Shown here in pieces: positions 60,585-64,000 of a DNA stretch of 64,000 nt (within the stretch, counting starts at the first letter, position 1; the number at the start of each line of letters is the position of its first letter). This stretch comes from Halolamina sp. CBA1230 (GTDB lineage Archaea; Halobacteriota; Halobacteria; Halobacteriales; Haloferacaceae). Below the pieces are notes generated by a model. It had not been told where the DNA came from and did no database searches. It was given only the letters and a program-made list of their open reading frames with translations. The stretch spans positions 496,001 through 560,000 of the forward strand of contig NZ_CP054587.1 of NCBI RefSeq assembly GCF_002025255.2. Direction: 5' to 3'. Both the position numbers and the translations under genes were made by a program.

Positions 60585-63500
60585 ATGGCAGCGGACCCGG
60601 ACCCGGCGACCGACGGCGACTTCGACTACCGGGGTGGCGAGGTGGCCCGCCCGGGGCTTGTCGAGGACCTCGAGTCGCTGGTCGACGGCGACGTGCGCTT
60701 CGACAGCTACTCCCGACAGCTCTACGCGACCGACGCCTCGGCGTACGAGGTCACACCGATCGGCGTCGTACTCCCCGAGTCGACCGCCGACGTCGCCGCC
60801 GTTCTCGAGTACTGCGCCGAACGCGAGGTGCCCGTGCTCCCACGCGGTGGCGGGACCAGCCTCGCCGGCCAAGCGGTCAACGAGGCGGTCGTGCTCGACT
60901 TCACGGCCGAGATGGACGCCGTCCTGGAGGTCGACCCCGAGACGGCGACGGCGACCGCACAACCGGGGGCGATCCTCGCCGACCTCAACACCGCCTGCGA
61001 GCCCCACGGGTTGAAGTTCGCGCCCGACCCCGCGTGGCGGGACAAGTCCGCCCTCGGCGGCGCCATCGGCAACAACTCCACCGGCTCGCACTCCCTGAAG
61101 TACGACAAAACCGACGCCTACGTCGAGTCCTGCGAGGTCGTACTCGCCGACGGGACCGTGGCCGAGTTCGGCGAGGAACGCGTCGGCGACCTGCGGGCCC
61201 GTGCGGACCCGGACGGCGACATCGAACAACGGATCGCCGCGGGCGTCGTCGACGTGCTCGACGATCACGCCGACGAGGTGCGCGAGCGCTACCCCGAACT
61301 CAAGCGGAACGTCTCGGGGTACAACCTCGACGTGCTGGTCGACGAGGCGACCGTAGACGGGGCGGTTTCGGACGACGCCACGGTCAACCTCGCGCGACTG
61401 CTCGCGGGCAGCGAGGGGACGCTCGCGATCGTCACCGAAGCGACGGTCTCGCTCGAACCGATCCCGGAGACGAAAGCCGTCGCCCTCCTGGCGTACGACG
61501 ACCTGCTCGACGCGATGGAGGACGTGACCGCGGTGCTCGAACACGACCCCGCGGCCGTCGAGGTGATGGACGACACGCTGCTCGACCTCGCGCGGGAGAC
61601 CCAGGAGTTCGCCGACGTGGTGGGGATGCTCCCCGAGGGGACCGATTCGGCGCTGCTCGTGGAGTTCTACGCCGAGAGCGACGACGACGGGCGGCGGAAG
61701 GTGGCCGACCTGCTCGCCGACCGTCGGCCCGGAACTGACACCGCGACCGACCCCTCCGACGATCCCCCCTCGACAGGCGCGCCGGTCCGTGCCCACGCGG
61801 CGATGGAGGCCCACGACGAGATCACCCGCGAGCGCTTCTGGAAGATGCGGAAATCCGGGCTGCCGATCCTGCTCTCGCGAACGACCGACGAGAAACACGT
61901 CTCGTTCATCGAGGACTGTGCGGTCCCGCCGGAGAAGCTCCCGGAGTACACCCGGCGGTTCCAGCAGGTGCTCGAGGAGCACGACACGTTCGCCAGTTTC
62001 TACGCCCACGCCGGTCCGGGGGTGCTCCACGTCCGGCCGTTGCTCGACACGAAGAGCGAGGCCGGCGTCGACGCGCTCGCGTCCATCGCCGACGCCGTGA
62101 GCGACATCGTCGTCGACCTCGGCGGCAGCGTCTCCGGCGAACACGGCGACGGCCGCGCCCGTACCCAGTGGAACCGGAAGCTGTACGGCCAGGAGCTCTG
62201 GGAAGCGTTCCGCGACCTCAAGCGCGCGTTCGACCCCGACTGGCTCCTGAACCCCGGGCAGGTGTGTGGGTACGCGCCCGACGAGCGCCGGCCCGAGTGG
62301 GCGCCCGAGCGCGCCGACGCCGCCGAGATGACCGAGCACCTCCGCTTCGATCCCGCGTACGAGTTCGACGCCGGCTTCGACCCCGACCTCCGCTGGCAGA
62401 ACGCCAACGGGTTCCAGGGGATGGCCGAACTCTGCCACGGCTGTGGCGGCTGTCGCGGCGGGCAGGACACCACCGGCGGGGTGATGTGCCCGACCTACCG
62501 CGCGGCCGAGGAGGAGATCCAGTCCACTCGCGGCCGAGCGAACCTGCTCCGACAAGCGATGAGCGGCGACCTCCCCGAAGAAGAGGTGTTCACCGAGCAG
62601 TTCGCCGACGAGGTGATGGATCTCTGCATCGGCTGCAAGGGCTGTGCCCGGGACTGCCCGAGCGAGGTCGACATGGCGAAGATGAAGACCGAGATCGAAC
62701 ACGAACGTCACCAGCGCGAGGGGAGCAGCCTCCGGGAGAAGCTGTTCGCCAATATCGACACGCTCTCGGCAGTCGGGAGCCGGCTCGCCCCCCTGTCGAA
62801 CGCCGCCGCGAAACTCCCCGGCGCGCGCTGGGCGATGGAGAAAACCGTCGGTATCGCTTCCGATCGCACACTCCCCACGTTCCACCGCGAATCCTTCGCG
62901 GACTGGATGACCGACCGCGAGCCCGCGGTCCCCGAACGGGAAGCCGATCGGAAAGCCCTGATCCTCCCCGACACGCACACGAACTACAACGCTCCCGAAC
63001 AGGGAAGAGCCGCCGTCCGCGTGCTCGAAGCCGCCGGCGTTCACGTCCGACTCGCCGAGGGCGCCGGTTCCAGTGGTCGCCCGCCGCTCTCGAAAGGGTT
63101 CGTCGACGAGGCCCGCGATCGAGCTCGCGAGAACGTCGACGCGCTCGCGCCGAGAGTCCGGGACGGCTGGGACGTGGTCGTCGTCGAACCCTCCGACGCC
63201 GTGATGCTCCAGTCGGACTACCACGACCTGCTCGCGGGCGACGACGTCGACGCCGTCTCGGCGGGAACTTACGGCGTGTTCGAGTACCTCGACGCGTTCC
63301 AACTCGACGAGAACCTCGACGCCGCGGGCGGGAGGTCGCTCGTCTACCACGGTCACTGCCACCAGAAGGCGACGAAGAAGGACCACCACGCGGTCGGCGT
63401 GCTCCGCCGCGCCGGCTTCGAGGTCGAAGCGCTCGACTCGACCTGCTGTGGGATGGCCGGAAGCTTCGGCTACGAGGCCGAGCACTACTCCATGAGCAAG

Positions 63501-63659
63501 GCCATCGGCCGGATCCTGTTCGATCAGGTCGACGACGCCGACGGCGAGCAGGTGGTCGCGCCGGGCGCCTCCTGTCGGACCCAACTCGGCGACAGGGAGG
63601 ACGCCGACGCGGAGCCACCACACCCGATCGAGACCCTCGCGGCCGCGATCGAGGACTGA
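60585..63659 (+). CDS. FAD-linked D-lactate/glycolate-type dehydrogenase fused to Fe-S domain
   Basis: 1024 residues. N-terminal FAD_binding_4 (VLPRGGGTSLAGQAVNEAVV; GGAIGNNSTGSHSLKYDKTD), FAD-oxidase_C, then Fe-S part: CHGCGGCRGGQD...MCP (~622-642), CIGCKGCARDCPSEVDMAKM and two CCG-type motifs (HGHCHQKATKKDH; STCCGMAGSFGYE). This is the GlcD-GlcF-like fusion found in archaea. It would oxidise D-lactate, glycolate or glycerol 3-phosphate and pass electrons to quinones. TTTTCC 28 bases upstream of ATG. Confidence 0.93.
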   Translation: MAADPDPATDGDFDYRGGEVARPGLVEDLESLVDGDVRFDSYSRQLYATDASAYEVTPIGVVLPESTADVAAVLEYCAEREVPVLPRGGGTSLAGQAVNEAVVLDFTAEMDAVLEVDPETATATAQPGAILADLNTACEPHGLKFAPDPAWRDKSALGGAIGNNSTGSHSLKYDKTDAYVESCEVVLADGTVAEFGEERVGDLRARADPDGDIEQRIAAGVVDVLDDHADEVRERYPELKRNVSGYNLDVLVDEATVDGAVSDDATVNLARLLAGSEGTLAIVTEATVSLEPIPETKAVALLAYDDLLDAMEDVTAVLEHDPAAVEVMDDTLLDLARETQEFADVVGMLPEGTDSALLVEFYAESDDDGRRKVADLLADRRPGTDTATDPSDDPPSTGAPVRAHAAMEAHDEITRERFWKMRKSGLPILLSRTTDEKHVSFIEDCAVPPEKLPEYTRRFQQVLEEHDTFASFYAHAGPGVLHVRPLLDTKSEAGVDALASIADAVSDIVVDLGGSVSGEHGDGRARTQWNRKLYGQELWEAFRDLKRAFDPDWLLNPGQVCGYAPDERRPEWAPERADAAEMTEHLRFDPAYEFDAGFDPDLRWQNANGFQGMAELCHGCGGCRGGQDTTGGVMCPTYRAAEEEIQSTRGRANLLRQAMSGDLPEEEVFTEQFADEVMDLCIGCKGCARDCPSEVDMAKMKTEIEHERHQREGSSLREKLFANIDTLSAVGSRLAPLSNAAAKLPGARWAMEKTVGIASDRTLPTFHRESFADWMTDREPAVPEREADRKALILPDTHTNYNAPEQGRAAVRVLEAAGVHVRLAEGAGSSGRPPLSKGFVDEARDRARENVDALAPRVRDGWDVVVVEPSDAVMLQSDYHDLLAGDDVDAVSAGTYGVFEYLDAFQLDENLDAAGGRSLVYHGHCHQKATKKDHHAVGVLRRAGFEVEALDSTCCGMAGSFGYEAEHYSMSKAIGRILFDQVDDADGEQVVAPGASCRTQLGDREDADAEPPHPIETLAAAIED

Positions 63660-63666
63660 CCGAGCT

Positions 63667-63733
63667 TTCAAGTACCAAAGCGCGACCACGCTCCCCGTGA
63701 CCTGACCACCGCGGCGGGGCAGCAGCGGGAGCG
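63667..63733 (+). repeat. Intergenic element, copy B, with inverted repeat
   Basis: Second copy of the element at 34656. It begins TTCAAGTAC and holds a perfect 10-bp inverted repeat CCACGCTCCC (63686-63695) / GGGAGCGTGG (63727-63736) around a 31-base loop. It lies between a plus-strand gene and the 3' end of a minus-strand gene. Confidence 0.6.
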
Positions 63734-63793
63734 TGGCACCTGCCTCGCCGGCGACCTGCCACCTGTTCGCCAACACGCCATCGGGGTCGGTCC

Positions 63794-64000
63794 TCAGAGC
63801 CCGTCGAGAACGTCGTCGAGCGCGTCCAGCCCCGCCGCGACCTCCTCGGTTCCCCGGCCAGCGGAGATCCGCACGCCCGAGGGAAGGTCGAAGAAACGCC
63901 CCGGAACGACCAGCACCCCGGCGTCCCACGCCGCCTCGGCGAGTTCGTCCCCGTCGGCGCGCTCGTGTTCGACGTAGCCGAACGTGCAGCCGGCGGCGAT
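63794..64000 (-). CDS. PLP-dependent aminotransferase class I/II, C-terminal end
   Basis: Last 68 residues, continuing past the window. AAWDAGVLVVPGRFFDLPSG then VRISAGRGTEEVAAGLDAL is the C-terminal small domain; the Arg in VRISAG binds the substrate carboxylate in aspartate aminotransferase-like enzymes. Substrate not determinable. Confidence 0.85.
   Translation of the reverse strand: MAAGCTFGYVEHERADGDELAEAAWDAGVLVVPGRFFDLPSGVRISAGRGTEEVAAGLDALDDVLDGL

Noticed and set aside
62408-62500. Odd spacing in the first Fe-S motif of the dehydrogenase (C-x2-C-x2-C, then CP late)
   Set aside because: This spacing is usual for the GlcD-GlcF-like fusion family.
60210-63929. 1239-codon open frame on the minus strand opposite the dehydrogenase
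   Set aside because: Crosses several genes and reads basic, low-complexity residues; no domain seen.
1-64000. CRISPR arrays, rRNA operons and transposases
   Set aside because: No spaced direct repeats, no rRNA-like sequence and no transposase motif were seen.

Overview
The window is a chromosomal segment of a halophilic archaeon (class Halobacteria). GC is high (about 68% where I counted it), the proteins are strongly acidic, most start codons sit about 27 bases downstream of a TATA-like box (leaderless transcripts), and many families are typical of haloarchaea (PilB/PilC pilus loci, CstA, BCCT, CobW, Lrp-TRASH, TFB-like and UPF0339 proteins). I cannot name the genus from the sequence. There is no rRNA, no CRISPR array and no intact insertion sequence.

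Layout: 1-0.85 kb is the end of an S8 protease, followed by a frameshifted zinc-finger gene and tRNA-Arg(UCG). 1.6-5.6 kb holds housekeeping genes (RecA-like ATPase, CoA-binding protein, glmM, acyP, FAH hydrolase, ABM-like protein). 5.8-12.2 kb is one gene for a 2127-residue secreted S8 protease with many repeat domains. 12.2-20.8 kb holds cstA, a Get3/ArsA ATPase with a coupled small partner, a CobW metallochaperone, a dehydrogenase and a cysteine synthase. 21.0-26.1 kb is a nucleoside-type BMP/ABC transporter operon. 26.2-33.5 kb holds geranylgeranyl reductase, an M20 amidohydrolase, NhaC, an S10-like protein, Nudix, a nuclease-like DUF5787 protein and UspA.

33.5-34.7 kb is a small accessory patch: two unknown genes and tRNA-Gly with a duplicated 3' end. 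35-42.6 kb holds an MBL hydrolase, a membrane J-domain protein, a UDG-like protein, MFS and BCCT transporters and an HD hydrolase. 42.6-43.7 kb is a scarred region: three-and-a-half 38-bp tandem repeats, a peroxiredoxin reduced to its C-terminal third, tatA, and tRNA-Arg(CCU) followed by partial copies of its 3' end. 43.7-49.2 kb is a metal module: a P1B-2 (Zn/Cd/Pb-type) ATPase and an Lrp-TRASH regulator, with a PAS-rich histidine kinase between them. 49.3-58.3 kb is a complete type IV pilus operon (ATPase, membrane platform, five pilin-like proteins). 58.4-64 kb holds an HTH regulator, coaD, a one-repeat TFB-like protein, a thioesterase, a UPF0339 protein, a large D-lactate/glycolate-type dehydrogenase and the end of an aminotransferase.

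The strongest unexplained signals are: an AT-rich segment inside the last pilin-like gene that looks like replaced DNA; a 17-base motif shared (16/17) by the promoters of the pilus operon and the HTH gene just after it; scars next to two tRNA genes; and a structured intergenic element present twice (34.66 and 63.67 kb).
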